A stretch of DNA of 64,000 bases from Lindgomyces ingoldianus (taxonomy: Eukaryota > Ascomycota > Dothideomycetes > Pleosporales > Lindgomycetaceae), in contig NW_022985172.1 in the NCBI RefSeq assembly GCF_010093535.1, positions 279,420-343,419 of the forward strand, in the 5' to 3' direction. Under the pieces are notes generated by a model. It saw nothing but the letters and a program-made list of their open reading frames with translations, searched no databases and was not told where the DNA came from. Below, in pieces: positions 1-11,322 of this stretch. Each line of letters starts with the position of its first letter. Position 1 is the stretch's first letter. A program made the translations under genes and the position numbers.

Positions 1-1284
1 GACCCCGTAAAAGAAAGACATGAAGAAGAAGATGCTAAACTTGGAGGCTACAGTCTAGAAGAAAGCTAAAGGATAGGAAAATGGGAGCATGAAGCATGTT
101 TTAATCTTCTTGCCGGAATTGAGTTCCAGCCTTAGCCAAGACTTCCAAGGTGCAGCCTCAAGCGAGCATGCTCAGCTCTGCATTGGCATCAAGTCATGGT
201 AGATGGATGCAAGACTGGGTCGGTGCTATGATTGGTCTGTGCTTGCCTAAGCTACTCTGTGGCAGTGAGAAAAAGCAGGCTCGCTTCTTAGCTCACACTA
301 TAAAATTCTGTATCCGCTCTTGAATTCCTCCGCGATTACGGCGTTTAGTCTGATTTGTAACAATATTTGAGTTAGCGTCCATTGTAGTCTGTGATAGGGG
401 AAGGATAATAACAAGGGGTTTGAGGCATTGGCGGGTCCTTGGAGAATATAATGAGGAAGAGTGTACCGACTTGGAGGAAGTGATTTTGGTGGTTGAGCTC
501 GCGAATTATTTTAGGAGTTCGAGGAGGTACGCAGAGGAGCTGGCAGACAAGGAATCGAGATAAATATGCGAAGGGACGCCGGAGTTGACAACGGGATATT
601 GCTACTGTGGGTGGAAATCAGTCGTGGCTACTGCTTGCGGCGGTGGTATATGATCACGACGCGAAGGAGCTTTACGGTAACGGTGATTCCGATCTAGAGA
701 AGAACGCAGAGAGGCCGGATTCCAGAATGCTAGCCCACAATCTAGTTTGGACGGCCTTTAAGGTGTGCTCAATTTGGACGGTGGTTGCGGGCTTGTTGTG
801 CTCGTGAGCTGTGCACCCGGGGCTAGGTAATTAAGCATTCATCCCCTAAATCTAAGAACTGAGGAGGAGGAGCGGCACAAGACTATCTTTGTGCATTGTT
901 ATGGGCTAGTTGGTGGAGAAAATAGAAATGATAGAAGGTATCGAGGGTATGGTACTCAGAGTCCTCTAATCTAAGGACAAAATCCTTCCCTATTAAGCCT
1001 GGACGATACAGTCGCTCAGAGTGAACAGTGCGGTTAATCTCATGCCAATATTTTGATATTGCTGAAGTTGATCCGCTGACTTTCCGAACCAGACTCCGAA
1101 GCTATTTCGACTGACACCAAGAAGAGCGAGTGTCGACTAACGACCGCTAACGACGCCTTCACAACTAGGGTTCCGATCACGTTCTCGGGCCTAGTATCGA
1201 TAGGTCCCCAACGTCTTCTTTCGAGGGAGAGTATTTGCTTTCCTATGAAATGTTAGCTCGAACCGAATCCTTAAGGGAATGAAA
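1..1284. other. Intergenic, no gene recognised
   Basis: I recognise no gene here. A 66-codon open frame near 607-807 lacks an ATG start and family motifs. The only structure is a block at about 118-356 that repeats, in the same orientation, anchor strings from the promoter region at 3801-4092. Confidence 0.5.
118..356 (+). repeat. Diverged direct repeat, left copy
   Basis: Colinear anchors are shared with 3801-4092: AGCATG-TCAGCT-TGCA, then GCTATGATTGGTCTGTG (an exact 17-mer), then GAGAAAAAGCA, AAAATCTGTATCC (one base longer here), ATTCCTC and GGCGTTT, in the same order and at similar spacing. The 17-mer contains ATTGG, the inverted CCAAT box. The right copy lies just upstream of the gene at 4223. 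No related gene follows the left copy, so this may be an orphan promoter or the edge of an old duplication. Confidence 0.6.
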
Positions 1285-3696
1285 TCATCTCACTTTCTGA
1301 TAAGTCACACCCTCCACATGTTTTAATGATTTCCTTAGACGCGCGCCATCCTTCTGAAGCCCTTTGCCTAGTTTAGGCGCATCAAAGGGTCGCGAACGGG
1401 AACTCCTCATGAATGCAACATCTGCTACATCCCGTATAAGAGGCATTAAGATCGGACCATTTTGGACAGGCCCGACGAGATGGTACTTCTCCATTGTCTC
1501 CTTGCCAATAGTGACTTCCACGCCTTCGCCATAGTCGCGCTCTATGTATGGTGACATTTCAAAGCTAGCGTCCATATGTTTAGGCCCAAAATTGAACGTT
1601 TTGTCACGAGGAGAGCGTTTCGCAAAGGACCATCGTGCGTCGATGCAGGCTGAACCATTGCCATAAGAAGCTAACAGGGAAGGCGATATCGTATTCTGAG
1701 AATCATGACTGTCAAACGCCGCTTTTGCAAATATTTCATGCACAACGCCGCCCGCCATGATCTGTAGACAAATCCTTCTGATGGTATACTCAAAGATATT
1801 CTCCTGGGCCTTAGGTTTTTCAGATAATCCAGAAATCCAAGGAGCTTTGGACCCGACATAGCGGGATATTCGCTTCCAGAGTTTTCCATCTTCTGCCCCC
1901 GAAGTCTCAAAATGACTGGCGTCGCTACTAGATTCCGTCTGGTGTTCGGTTTCCGGGTCTGCGAGGGACAGATCCGCAATGAAAGTATCCTCACCACCAA
2001 TTTCTAGTGAAGTGTTATCTAATAAGGAAGCTTGAGTGATAGGTTCTAGTGCGTCGTTGATATTGTTGCGATCGTGCTCAAGATTGGAGGTTCCACGGGC
2101 TGTGACCCCGGCATCTTTGCTCGATTTTATGGAGGGCTCAGTTATCGGGCTAAGCGGAACGTTCGAAGAGGCTTGGTGGCGAGTTACGATAATAGATGGT
2201 ATCTCGGGAATAGACAGAATAGATGGAGAAGAACCTTGCTCCAAGGAATGTTCAAGACTCTTGATGTCGCCTCCCGTGAAGGCAGGGACTAGCGGTTTTC
2301 TCAGGATTCCTTTCATGCTACTGTAGACATCGTGGGCGGCCATGATGTATGCGATTCCGGTATTTTCGGAAGCTGCAACAATATATCCGTAGAATGTTCC
2401 CGTAGTACTATCGATAATGTTGGTGCCACAGTCGCCAGACTGTAGGCTCTCATTGGGGTATAAATCGAGATTGACTTTGTATATCTCTTGGAAAGAACGG
2501 CCATACGGAAGACGCATATAAAGTGGGCTTTCTGACAGCGTTCCGCGTATACGACCATGAGGAGTATAGGCAAGCACGCTGGTAGCCTTAGACGAGGGGG
2601 CTATTGATGTACAAATGAGGTCCAGGTCTGGAAGGTCAGGCTTAGGGGAGGTTGTAAGGAAGTCATGTACATTCTTGTCGAGAATGCGGATTATAACCCA
2701 ATCTTGATCAACAGAAGACTTCACTACCTTGCCTAACATTTTGAGGTTGCTAATAGAAGGTACTGGGGAATGGGCTGGTTTGAGGCTTGGAGTTTGCTGT
2801 GATGCCTGGGAACTGGAAAGAATAATCGCGGGATCCAGTGATTGCTCCGATTTGGAAAATAGTTGAGGAGAGGCTGACTGGGTTGTCTGTGAAGCTGGAG
2901 TGGGGGAAAGACGACTTCGTTCTGATCGCTTGTCGGATCCAGAATCTTCCGCTTTTGAGCTGATGCTTCCCCGAGACGTGATATCAACATCTTCTTCATC
3001 ATCATCTTCACTTTCCGTGTCGTCGATGATTTCGTAATCGCTATCACAGTCTATCGTACCTTTCTGGGGCTCTATTAAAGTACCCGGTATCAGAACGTGG
3101 GCCACGGAAAGGTATCCAAAGTTATTTCCATCCCATACTGCATTTGCCGTAGCAGAACGAATCGATCCATCGTCGAATTTAACGTAAACTTTCAGGCCGC
3201 AGTATGCGAGGCCAGCAGAGGGATCATAGAATATATCCTCGAGTAAGGTCTGCGCATGGGGTGAAGTTGATGATTTTGAATCTGTTGCCGGCTGAATAAG
3301 TTTGTCGATTCCGGGCGGAAACGCCTTATGCCCCGCTTTAAACCCAGGGTGTTTCTTCAAGATCTGACTTCTCTTGATAGCTTCCATTGCCATTTTTCTC
3401 GGACCCTCTTCTTGACAGTGAAACATGATTGTTGGAACTGCCTTTTCCTCGGTGCTCCCAATCATGTAAACCCCGAACCATAGCCACCCTGAGTCAAGCC
3501 CGCTGCAATAATCATCTAGCAGTTTCGTGATATCCTTTGCTAAATCTTGAAACTCTTGTTTCGCTGGCCCCACGGCTTCCCACCAGTAGTCTTTATTATG
3601 AACTAGGCCAAGGCTCGGGCCGATTGAGTCTTGTGGATTAGGGTAACCCTTCGAACGTCGGACTCGAGTTACTGCAGATGGTAAAGAGAGGATCAT
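1285..3696 (-). CDS. Fungal protein with degenerate chymotrypsin-fold protease-like domain (GDCG)
   Basis: This is an intron-free 803-residue protein starting at a good ATG. An N-terminal helical region (about 20-130) has a YWWEAV motif. A protease-like layout follows: His200 in SVAH, Asp332 in QDW, and Cys423 in SGDCGTN, where trypsin-like enzymes have GDSG. An acidic/Ser-rich linker (about 217-315) separates the His and Asp regions. After a second disordered stretch, a C-terminal domain (about 650-800) has no recognised family. I infer a chymotrypsin-like fold with a Cys at the nucleophile position; activity is unproven and it could be a pseudoprotease. No signal peptide is visible, so it is probably cytoplasmic. 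It is divergent from the gene at 4223, with 526 bp between starts. Confidence 0.85.
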   Translation of the reverse strand: MILSLPSAVTRVRRSKGYPNPQDSIGPSLGLVHNKDYWWEAVGPAKQEFQDLAKDITKLLDDYCSGLDSGWLWFGVYMIGSTEEKAVPTIMFHCQEEGPRKMAMEAIKRSQILKKHPGFKAGHKAFPPGIDKLIQPATDSKSSTSPHAQTLLEDIFYDPSAGLAYCGLKVYVKFDDGSIRSATANAVWDGNNFGYLSVAHVLIPGTLIEPQKGTIDCDSDYEIIDDTESEDDDEEDVDITSRGSISSKAEDSGSDKRSERSRLSPTPASQTTQSASPQLFSKSEQSLDPAIILSSSQASQQTPSLKPAHSPVPSISNLKMLGKVVKSSVDQDWVIIRILDKNVHDFLTTSPKPDLPDLDLICTSIAPSSKATSVLAYTPHGRIRGTLSESPLYMRLPYGRSFQEIYKVNLDLYPNESLQSGDCGTNIIDSTTGTFYGYIVAASENTGIAYIMAAHDVYSSMKGILRKPLVPAFTGGDIKSLEHSLEQGSSPSILSIPEIPSIIVTRHQASSNVPLSPITEPSIKSSKDAGVTARGTSNLEHDRNNINDALEPITQASLLDNTSLEIGGEDTFIADLSLADPETEHQTESSSDASHFETSGAEDGKLWKRISRYVGSKAPWISGLSEKPKAQENIFEYTIRRICLQIMAGGVVHEIFAKAAFDSHDSQNTISPSLLASYGNGSACIDARWSFAKRSPRDKTFNFGPKHMDASFEMSPYIERDYGEGVEVTIGKETMEKYHLVGPVQNGPILMPLIRDVADVAFMRSSRSRPFDAPKLGKGLQKDGARLRKSLKHVEGVTYQKVR

Positions 3697-4222
3697 GGCA
3701 TGAGGACTCGGAAGGATTTGTGTCTAGGAACGGGAGGTCGATACATAGAGTTAGTGGATCGATGTTGGATGGAAGGATAACCGTGGATACCTTTCGTGGG
3801 GATTGAGTTCGACTGTCTGTTGTGACTTCAGCCTCACGCTAGCATGTTCAGCTTTGCAATGATATCAAGCCGCTGCATCTGGAACGCGCGCGGTTGGACG
3901 CCACGCTATGATTGGTCTGTGATTTGCTTGAGCTGAACATGTGGCTAGGAGAAAAAGCACCCATGCTCTGTTTCTTCCTCCACGCGTCCGTCCTGTTCGA
4001 TGAAACATCTGTCATCCATCAGCTTTTCGTGCAAAATCTGTATCCTATTTTGCATTCCTCAGTAATTAAAGGCGTTTCATTTGATCTGTCCAGAGACGAT
4101 TGTTGGGCTTTGTGCTGTAAAACCAAAAGCGAAAGCTAAACTGCTCTCTTGCGGCAGAAATCAGAATCAAAGGAAGTTATACCAGACATTTCATCCCGAG
4201 AAACACGAAAAATCCCCAGACC
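3697..4222. promoter_or_regulatory. Bidirectional promoter region of the divergent pair
   Basis: This 526-bp gap separates the start codons of the 803-aa protein (minus) and the tail-anchored protein (plus). It contains the right copy of the promoter repeat, with ATTGG at about 3911 (inverted CCAAT). No TATA box is clearly placed for either side. Shared regulation is inferred from layout alone. Confidence 0.5.
3801..4092 (+). repeat. Diverged direct repeat, right copy
   Basis: Partner of 118-356, sharing a set of colinear anchors that includes an exact 17-mer at about 3905-3921 (225-241 in the left copy). It lies immediately upstream of the gene at 4223. The copies differ by substitutions and a longer spacer here between the GAGAAAAAGCA and AAAATCTGTATCC anchors. 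Confidence 0.6.
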
Positions 4223-5320
4223 ATGTCCTTAAAGGATGACCTCACAACCGAGACCTCCGACCAAGTTCGGGGTAAGATCATTCACGTCCTCTGGAACCGT
4301 AAATCAACGGTGAACCTGCAACAAAATGAGCTGGACTGGGATGCGTATTTCGCCTATTACGCAAGAGAATGCAGGCAGGCTTTACTGATTTCCCAGGGTC
4401 GGTACATCTCGGCAAGGACACATGAGGATATTACCTCGACTGCCAGACTGATCGAAGAGCTGAACACCAAAGACGCTATTAAGACTGTTCTTCGTGCAAA
4501 ATTAACGAAGGTGTGGCCTAAGGAGCAAGAGGACGAAATGCTGGAAGGATCGATAAGACTCGCCGCTCGCCTCCTTGTGATGTTGGATATCGGGCCATTT
4601 CCGAAGGCATTTTCGGGACGACCGTTCCTAGTTTGGGATGAGAAATCCCTCAAAGATTGTGCACAGGGCTACTTTAACGCCTCTTCGTTGCGAGATCACG
4701 GGGATCTCAAGCTTGAGCCGCTGTTTACGGCGCGAAATCTCTGCCGTATTGGAGGAATTGAGATTGCGTGGACAGATAATCTAGCAGATCACCTGCATTT
4801 CATCGAAGGCGATCGAAAAGTCCGTATCTTTCACCATGCGTCTTTTCTCAAATGGCAACAAAGGTGAGCCTTCCGCAAATGCTGCACAATCCATCCGCTG
4901 ATGTCTGCTCCCAGTCAAATACTGCCTAAAGGCCTTGCTGAGGAAACACTCAATACCCTTGCCCTTCTCTTCCCACAGTCTGAAGTCGAGACAGAGAAGT
5001 GGTTTGAGTCAATGGTCCGTTCAAACTCGGACTCCATTCACCTTGATCGCCAGCTCGTCAGATGCGGCCAACTAAGGACGGAAAGACGACAGTTTGCGGA
5101 TTTTAATTTCTGGCACGATAGGTTGGTGATTCTGAAACAGGTCTTCGATAAATCTCGTCCTGCAACGATGTCGCAATGGTGGCATGATAGAAGGAACGGG
5201 GTCCAATGGTACACATTCTGGGTTGCAATATTAGTGTTGTTCTTGACGATCTTCTTCGGCTTAATTCAGAGCATCGAGGGTGCTATGCAGGTATATAAAG
5301 CATATCATCCGTCAACATGA
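4223..5320 (+). CDS. Fungal protein with C-terminal membrane anchor, two exons
   Basis: Exon 1 is 4223-4863 and exon 2 is 4915-5320. The 51-bp intron has GTGAGC, CTGAT and CAG, and phase 2 is preserved; the join gives 348 residues. The N-terminal part is soluble and mixed alpha/beta. The C-terminus carries a WHDRRNGVQWYTFW block running directly into one strongly hydrophobic segment (about 310-335) and a short tail ending in YKAYHPST. That is the pattern of a family I have seen widely in fungal genomes as hypothetical proteins. A tail-anchored or single-pass topology is inferred, with most of the protein probably cytosolic. I cannot assign a biochemical role. It is divergently paired with the protease-like gene. 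Confidence 0.85.
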
Positions 5321-6590
5321 GTGTGAATGCCTGCGACACGTCTCTGATGTCAGGCACAGACAAGGACACCCACCTCTCGACCCTAGTAAATAGCGTGGCT
5401 AAAGGATCGGAAGAGATTCATTGGCTTCGAATCTAGAATGAGATGGAAGAGTTGCAGTGGACGTGGGGATCTTGGAGTCATTGGCTTTGGAAAGTCCGAC
5501 CAGGCTAATTACATATATAATCCTATGTGTATCATATTTTCCTATCCATTACTACAAATTCCTTCACACTTTGCCCACCTTTTGGAGATCACTTTTCCTC
5601 ATTTAGTATCATCGAATAGTCTGCTAGTCTAACAGAATTGGGCTTGCATTGCCGTTTCACGACTGAAACATTGAGACATACCTTCCTCCGCTTTACGATA
5701 CAGGTAGGACTCAGCTACAGTCTTGAGACAAAAGAGTGTTTTAAAAACATAGAAATAAGTAGGGCTTAATAAATTCAACCTTGTAAGCCCCCTATCAACT
5801 AGTCCAACTCTAAATGTTGTACTACTTGACCTACGCCAATTTGCATGGACAATTTAGCCTATTCACACCATCTCTCGATATCATTGACTAAAGCAGCAAG
5901 ATAGGCCAAAATATATCCCACAAGTGCTCTAATCTGCTTAACGACTTCCTTCCCGGCGATCATGATACCTTTGCCAGCTCTTGCACCAGGAGTGTCCAGC
6001 ATTTGCAGAAACACACGAGCTATCTGCTTCATAGTATGTGTGATGCTCAACAAGGCCCAGTAGTGTTGAATAAAAGCCCAGTCCACTTCGAAAGTCAGGA
6101 GTGCCAACCCGGCCGTGAAGGTGTTCGAAATAGCAGAGCCTTTGGCGATTGACACGATGGGAAAGAGGGAAAGTGCTGAAAAGAGACCACCGTCGACGTT
6201 TGCTAATGATTATGCTGTTCTCGTGATGAGACTCCCCCCCCAGGAAGCACATAGGAAAGATGAGATGTTCAGACTGCGGTAGGTCTCAGTTTAGATATCA
6301 TTGAAATGAAATAGGTATTCCGGCCCAGATACTAATCGTTACCCTAGTTGCCACAGATCACTATCCAAGCCGATCCATCTAACCAGGTACCAAAATCAAC
6401 ACCTCAGCTAGATACTGCTGTATGAGGTCACTATGGCAGCATCCTATGACGCTAGTCCGTACATAAGTGCGCCAAGACGGAGAGCCATCCCGCAAACGGA
6501 GTCATTTCGTTTCAATCATCACCAGTCATTCAAGCAGCACATCACAGTAAATTCAAGAAGCTACTCCACTTTGCTAGTGGAGCCAACCAA
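5321..6590. other. Intergenic, at most a small uncertain ORF
   Basis: A 98-codon minus-strand open frame (5859-6155) is listed separately at low confidence. Apart from it I see only AT-rich sequence and no recognisable repeat or RNA gene. Confidence 0.4.
5859..6155 (-). CDS. Possible small hydrophobic protein or gene fragment
   Basis: The frame encodes an Ala/Ile/Leu-rich sequence (FTAGLALLTFEVDW, then VGYILAYLAALVNDIERW at the end) that looks more protein-like than chance. No ATG starts it: the first in-frame start is GTG, and the frame is open upstream only to a stop near 6210. A splice acceptor (TTTTCAG) near 6175 could join an upstream exon that I could not find. It may be the last exon of a decayed gene or non-coding. 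Confidence 0.2.
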   Translation of the reverse strand: MSIAKGSAISNTFTAGLALLTFEVDWAFIQHYWALLSITHTMKQIARVFLQMLDTPGARAGKGIMIAGKEVVKQIRALVGYILAYLAALVNDIERWCE

Positions 6591-9500
6591 TCACGGAAGA
6601 AGTGGGATCTTCTTCACCCAAGCCTCTGATTCCCGCCCAGCACTCTGATCATCTGCCATGATGACAGACCGAAGAGAAGCAGCTTGCGCTGTGATCTCTG
6701 CAACTGTGAGATCGCGAAGCACGCCCTCGGGCTTGCAGAATGTCTGGAAGATTCGCTCGAAGACATATGGACCTATGAGGGTTTAGTTCTTGACGTCCCG
6801 GAACTAGCTTGCAAAATGAAGTAGTACAACGTAGGGCAGTGAAGGGTAAGGCGAGAAAGAGAGCTTCACGCAAAACATACCAGCAAATTCCCTCAACCCA
6901 TCCACTAAAGCCGTCATCTGCTCATCCGTCCAATCCCTCTCCTCATCCGGCGAAGCACGAAGATTCGGTAGCGTAAGGCGATTACGGAAGAGAGGCAGAC
7001 GCTCAAACCTCACTCCATTCGCATCGCGCTCTTCAAAGTCTTCGATAGGCGTTATGTGGAGTCGACGGTGTCTTGTGGGCTCAGGTTCACATTGCATACG
7101 ATGAAGATGTAGGTCTTGCCACCGGCTCCACCTCTGATTCCGAAGCCTAATGGTGTTGGCTATCCTCTGGTTGATTCTATCTTGCTCTTGGTATTTGGCG
7201 AGATATTCCTCTTCTATCCTTTTTAGCCTTTCGTTGTTTTCAAGACGGCCGAGCTCGTCGCGGTACAGTTTCTCAACTTTCCGGAGGGGCGCGATGATGT
7301 TTGATTCGATGTTTTTCGTCATGCCGTCTCCTTTATAGCGCTGGTCTATCTTGATGTGCCGCCAGGAAGCTATCATGTCCTTGAATAAGATAATGGCATT
7401 GATCAGTGGAGCAAGAATGCGGAGAGTTTGTAGAGAAAGCACGGATTCCCCATACGTCGCTTTCGTCCACTCGTAAACGCTCCCAAGGAATAGTACAAGT
7501 GAACGGAAGAGAAATGCATAAGCATCACCCTTGAAGTTCTTTTGATCATCTATGTTTCTGATGCGGTGAGTGCTGGCAAGCATTTTCCGGATATTTTGAA
7601 TCGTGTCGATAACCTCTTTTTCCGACACATCCTCACTCTCCACAATCTTCCATGCATCTCTGCATGCACGCCTGATCTTAAAGCCGTCGCGGGCCTGGCA
7701 GTTTCCCTTTCGCTTCAAAGAGCTAGCGAATTCAATAATTTGATCCAGTCCGGCGGGGTAGGTTGTGACCTCCTCGTCATTGACCTCTTCCTCATGGCCT
7801 GGGCCAGGCTCTTGATCCTCACTAGTCTCCACATAGTCTTTGACCGGCTCAACTTCCTTTGCGTCTTGTGGTGGACTACCTGATTCATAGAGTGACAAGG
7901 TTTGGGCTAGCTTATCGCGAACGCTGAGAGTTGTACGAGCAGCATGTCTCCCAGATGACATTGGTGGGCTAGTCTGGGGTGTGGGAGATGGTAGCTCGGG
8001 AACGAAGAGGGATTCCTGCCCCTGATCGATTGGGTGAGTTGTCCTTGAATCCTTTGCCAGGCTTCGATGCTTGCGCCGGGGGTTTGGTTGACGTTTGTCA
8101 TTGTTGGAGTCTCCTTGGTGTTCGGGTGTCATTGATGTATCGCTGTCTACTGTTTCAACGTCGGCTGGTTCCTCAGGGGGGTCTGGTTCCTCAGGGGGGT
8201 CACTTTTGTTTTTGCGGGGTCTGCCCGCACGTCCTTCAAATGACCTGGCGATTGGTGACGGGGTCTGTCGCCCTGAGGTTCCTTTAGGCTGAAAAACAAC
8301 CTGTGGATATTTAGTCTTCGTTAGTGCACTTGTGTGCTTTCCTCCCCCGGAGTGTCTGTTCGCTTCTGCTATCTGTGCTACTTCCTCGTCTTTTCTTGGA
8401 AATTTCCTCGGTCTCTCGGCGCTACTAGGTGGGGCAGACGTTTTCCTCTTGAGGCGCGGGCTCCTCGGTGCATTAGCCTCTGGCCTTTTCTCCCAGTCTA
8501 CTTTTGCTATATCTGCTTCCTCACCCGCAATTCGCCCACTTCTGCGGGGAGTGTGGCTTGAGATTGGATCGCTCTTGCGTCGAGAGGATTTAATAATGTT
8601 GACATCCTTGACGTGTTGAGAGCAACGCAATCCTCCATACGTTTCAATATGGCCCTCGTGAGAGCATTGCTCACCGGCATGATCGTGGATGCTCGAAATG
8701 ATGGTTCCGGTACAGCGGAATCTTCCATCCGGAAATTGCATTTCAATAGTGGTGGTATTAGGTGGTCTTTCTAGTGGCGGGGAGGGTGTGTGTGTGTCTT
8801 CTTTGGCAGGCTCAGCCTCGAATCCTTGGGGTTCTGGTGCGGGAAGCGATTCCGCAATGACCTTCTTCCCTCTTTTCGCCATTGGCTTCTTTGTGACCTT
8901 CAGAGGTTTGTGGTTCACCCTCTGTGGGTCTTTATACGGGCCCTTTTCTGGGGATTCGGGATATTCGTACACGTCGGGCCTCCTGTCCATCGCACGCCCG
9001 TCTCGAGACAGCTTGGCCAAGTGGTCGGCATTAAAGTTCGGCGGCTTGAGCTTGCCCGGCCGCTCATATTTCCCCGTGTTCTGCGGAGGGCTGCTCTGCA
9101 GGCCGTTTGTTCGGGTTTGCTTCTGATTAGGGAACGGTCGCATCACCTGAGCGGAAACTGGACGTTTCTCCACACGAGCTGCGTTGAGCAAGCTCGCCCC
9201 TTGCACAGCAGACCTCTTGAATAGAGGCGGTCGTTGTACTGAAGGAGCGTCTGCCTCTGCTTGCGCCCGCTCGTTTATCTGCTTCAATCCTTCCTGATCG
9301 TCTTGCGGAAGGGCATGGCTTATCTCGCTCTCGATGCGGAGTTGTTGGTTTGCGGAATCGCTATCATCGGAAGCTCCCACGCTGGGAGGCGAGACTACAG
9401 AGGCTAGGAGGACTGTTAGTAATATACTAGGAAGGAAATACTGTGGGAGAGGCAAGCGCGGGTGGCTATTGCAGTGCGAGACTCCGGAGAAGGCTAGCCG

Positions 9501-9614
9501 CTGCAGTGACAATTCGAGGGATGGAGGCACTTCATACCTATCTTCCTCACTTTCGCCATTCTGGCTGCCTCTAAAATTACGATTGGGACTCGAAGGAGTG
9601 AAGTATCGCACCAT
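6591..9614 (-). CDS. Large disordered protein ending in a Myb/SANT-like helix
   Basis: The start is the ATG at 9614 (CACCATGG context). The main exon runs to 6881. A 108-bp intron (6773-6880, GTATGT...TAG) joins a 59-codon last exon ending at 6591, giving about 971 residues. Across the splice, residues after RDWTDEQMTALVDGLREFAG continue PYVFERIFQTF, resembling a Myb/SANT or Rap1-Myb-type helical repeat. A central segment has a Cys/His pattern (RC...QC...RCSQH), possibly a small zinc-binding motif. Most of the rest is Pro/Ser/Lys-rich and disordered, with SP/TP sites; a helical domain lies around 650-850. A nuclear role is inferred. A possible extra in-frame intron (about 9427-9537) would remove a hydrophobic stretch near the N-terminus. 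Confidence 0.7.
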
Positions 9615-9759
9615 GGTGCGGTCGCAAGGTGGAGCTTGGCCAACGCAGGTGGCCCGTTGTTGGTTGGCCAACGCGCCGTCACGGGGCTGGGACTAGCTTG
9701 GGTGAATGCCAAGACCATATGAGCATCATCGTCCTCAACTTCACCACTCCACAATCAAC
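9615..9759. promoter_or_regulatory. Short bidirectional promoter
   Basis: Only 145 bp separate the start codons of the Myb-like gene (minus) and rrd1 (plus). Regulatory elements and both 5' leaders must be compressed here or extend into the neighbouring genes. An inverted repeat of GTTGGCCAACG/TTGGCCAA type surrounds 9640-9672 and could be a binding site. Confidence 0.45.
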
Positions 9760-11322
9760 ATGGCTTCGTCAAGACAGCTTTCTCTGTCTCTGCAGGTCCT
9801 CGGGTCTGCATCAGATCGGAAATATACTCTCCCTGTAAAGCGGATCCACGATGGCCACGATGTATCATTCTTCCTCACTAGCAAGGCCTATGCAGATATC
9901 CTGACGTTCATCTTCCAATTAAATGAGGCTATGTTTCCCCGGAAAGCCGAGAACAGCCAGCCAGGTTCAGAATCGGTCAAATCATGGAGTTTACAAGACC
10001 CAGATCTCCGCCTTCCACCGGTCGCTCAGAGTCTTGCCAAGCTTCTTGAGACATTAAGTGCCATCATCGAGGAAGCACCGCCGGACCCAGGACCGCGTCG
10101 GTTCGGCAACGTCAGCTTCAGGAGTTGGTACGATATGTTGAAGGAGAGGGTTCCCGACCTCATGGATCAATACCTCCCCTCCGAGATTCTCACCCCAAGT
10201 TCTGGCGCTAAAGTGTCAGCAAAAGCAGAGCTAGAAGCGTACCTTCTGGGTAGTTTTGGAAGCGCTCAACGTCTCGATTATGGAACAGGCCACGAACTGA
10301 GTTTCCTTGCCTTCCTTGGTTGTCTATGGAAACTTGGCGCGTTCCCTGAGACAGAAGACGGAAATCAAGAACGAGCCATTGTTTTGGGAGTCGTTGAGCC
10401 GTGTGTTTCGCGAATCTCCTCTTCTGTCCTCTCATTGACGGGTTTGCAGCTATTTACAACTGATCCGGCGTCTAATCTTAACATATACTCTAGAACCAGC
10501 AGGGTCTCACGGGGTTTGGGGCTTAGACGACCACTCCTTCCTCCCTTACATCTTTGGATCGGCACAGCTCTCACCAGCCATATCTTCACCCGCTGATATT
10601 GTTATGGAAGGATCCGCACCAGACGCACCAAACCCTGCCGACGTGGCGAAAGCAAACGTCGTCCAAAGAGAACGACAGCGCAACATGTATTTCAGCGCTA
10701 TTGGCTTCATTTACGATGTCAAAAAGGGTCCGTTTTGGGAGCACAGCCCCATCCTGTTCGACATATCCGGTGTCAAAGCAGGATGGGCTAAGATCAACAA
10801 GGCAAGTGCGCCCCCAGCCTACAGGCTTTCGCTGTGTTGACATTGTGGCAGGGCATGTTGAAGATGTACAATGCGGAGGTTCTGTCGAAATTCCCAGTGG
10901 TACAGCACTTCCCCTTCGGGTCGCTCTTCGTCTGGGAAAGAGACCCGGCGGCTGCAGAAGTTGCTCAAAGTGTGCACACGGCAAGCCAGCCGTCGAAGTC
11001 ATTACCAACTGCGGGACGGCAACCGCCATTGAGAGATGCACTGGCCGAGTCAGGTGCGCAGAGTAGCCGCGCACCGTGGGGTGGAGGGAGTGGAATGCCG
11101 GGTAGAATAGCAGCCCCAAGGGCCCCGTCACGTGTTCCTTCGAGGCCACCTGTGTCCGTTCCCAGTGGACCAAACGAGCCCACAGGAGCACCATGGGCAT
11201 CTTCAACACCCTTGCCTCCCGGTAGTGGAGGGACAACAATAACTGCGCCGTGGGCAACTATGGAGACATCTGCTGCAGCACCTGCGACGACACAGGGTGC
11301 GGCACCAAGCACTCGGACGTGA
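9760..11322 (+). CDS. rrd1: PP2A activator, phosphotyrosyl phosphatase activator (PTPA) family, Rrd1 type
   Basis: This is a peptidyl-prolyl isomerase-type activator that helps load and fold the PP2A/PP2A-like catalytic subunit. Exons are 9760-10400, 10450-10801 and 10852-11322 (487 residues). The PTPA signature [20 protein letters not shown] is at residues 161-180, followed by [12 protein letters not shown]. Exon 2 carries YIFGSAQL and the NMYF...[10 protein letters not shown] region, and exon 3 begins [16 protein letters not shown]. All are conserved family blocks. Intron 1 is 49 bp. Intron 2 (50 bp) uses a GC-AG donor (GCAAGT). A Pro/Ala/Ser-rich tail of about 130 residues favours the Rrd1 rather than the Rrd2 branch. 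An earlier ATG at 9706 is in frame, but family alignment favours 9760. Confidence 0.95.
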
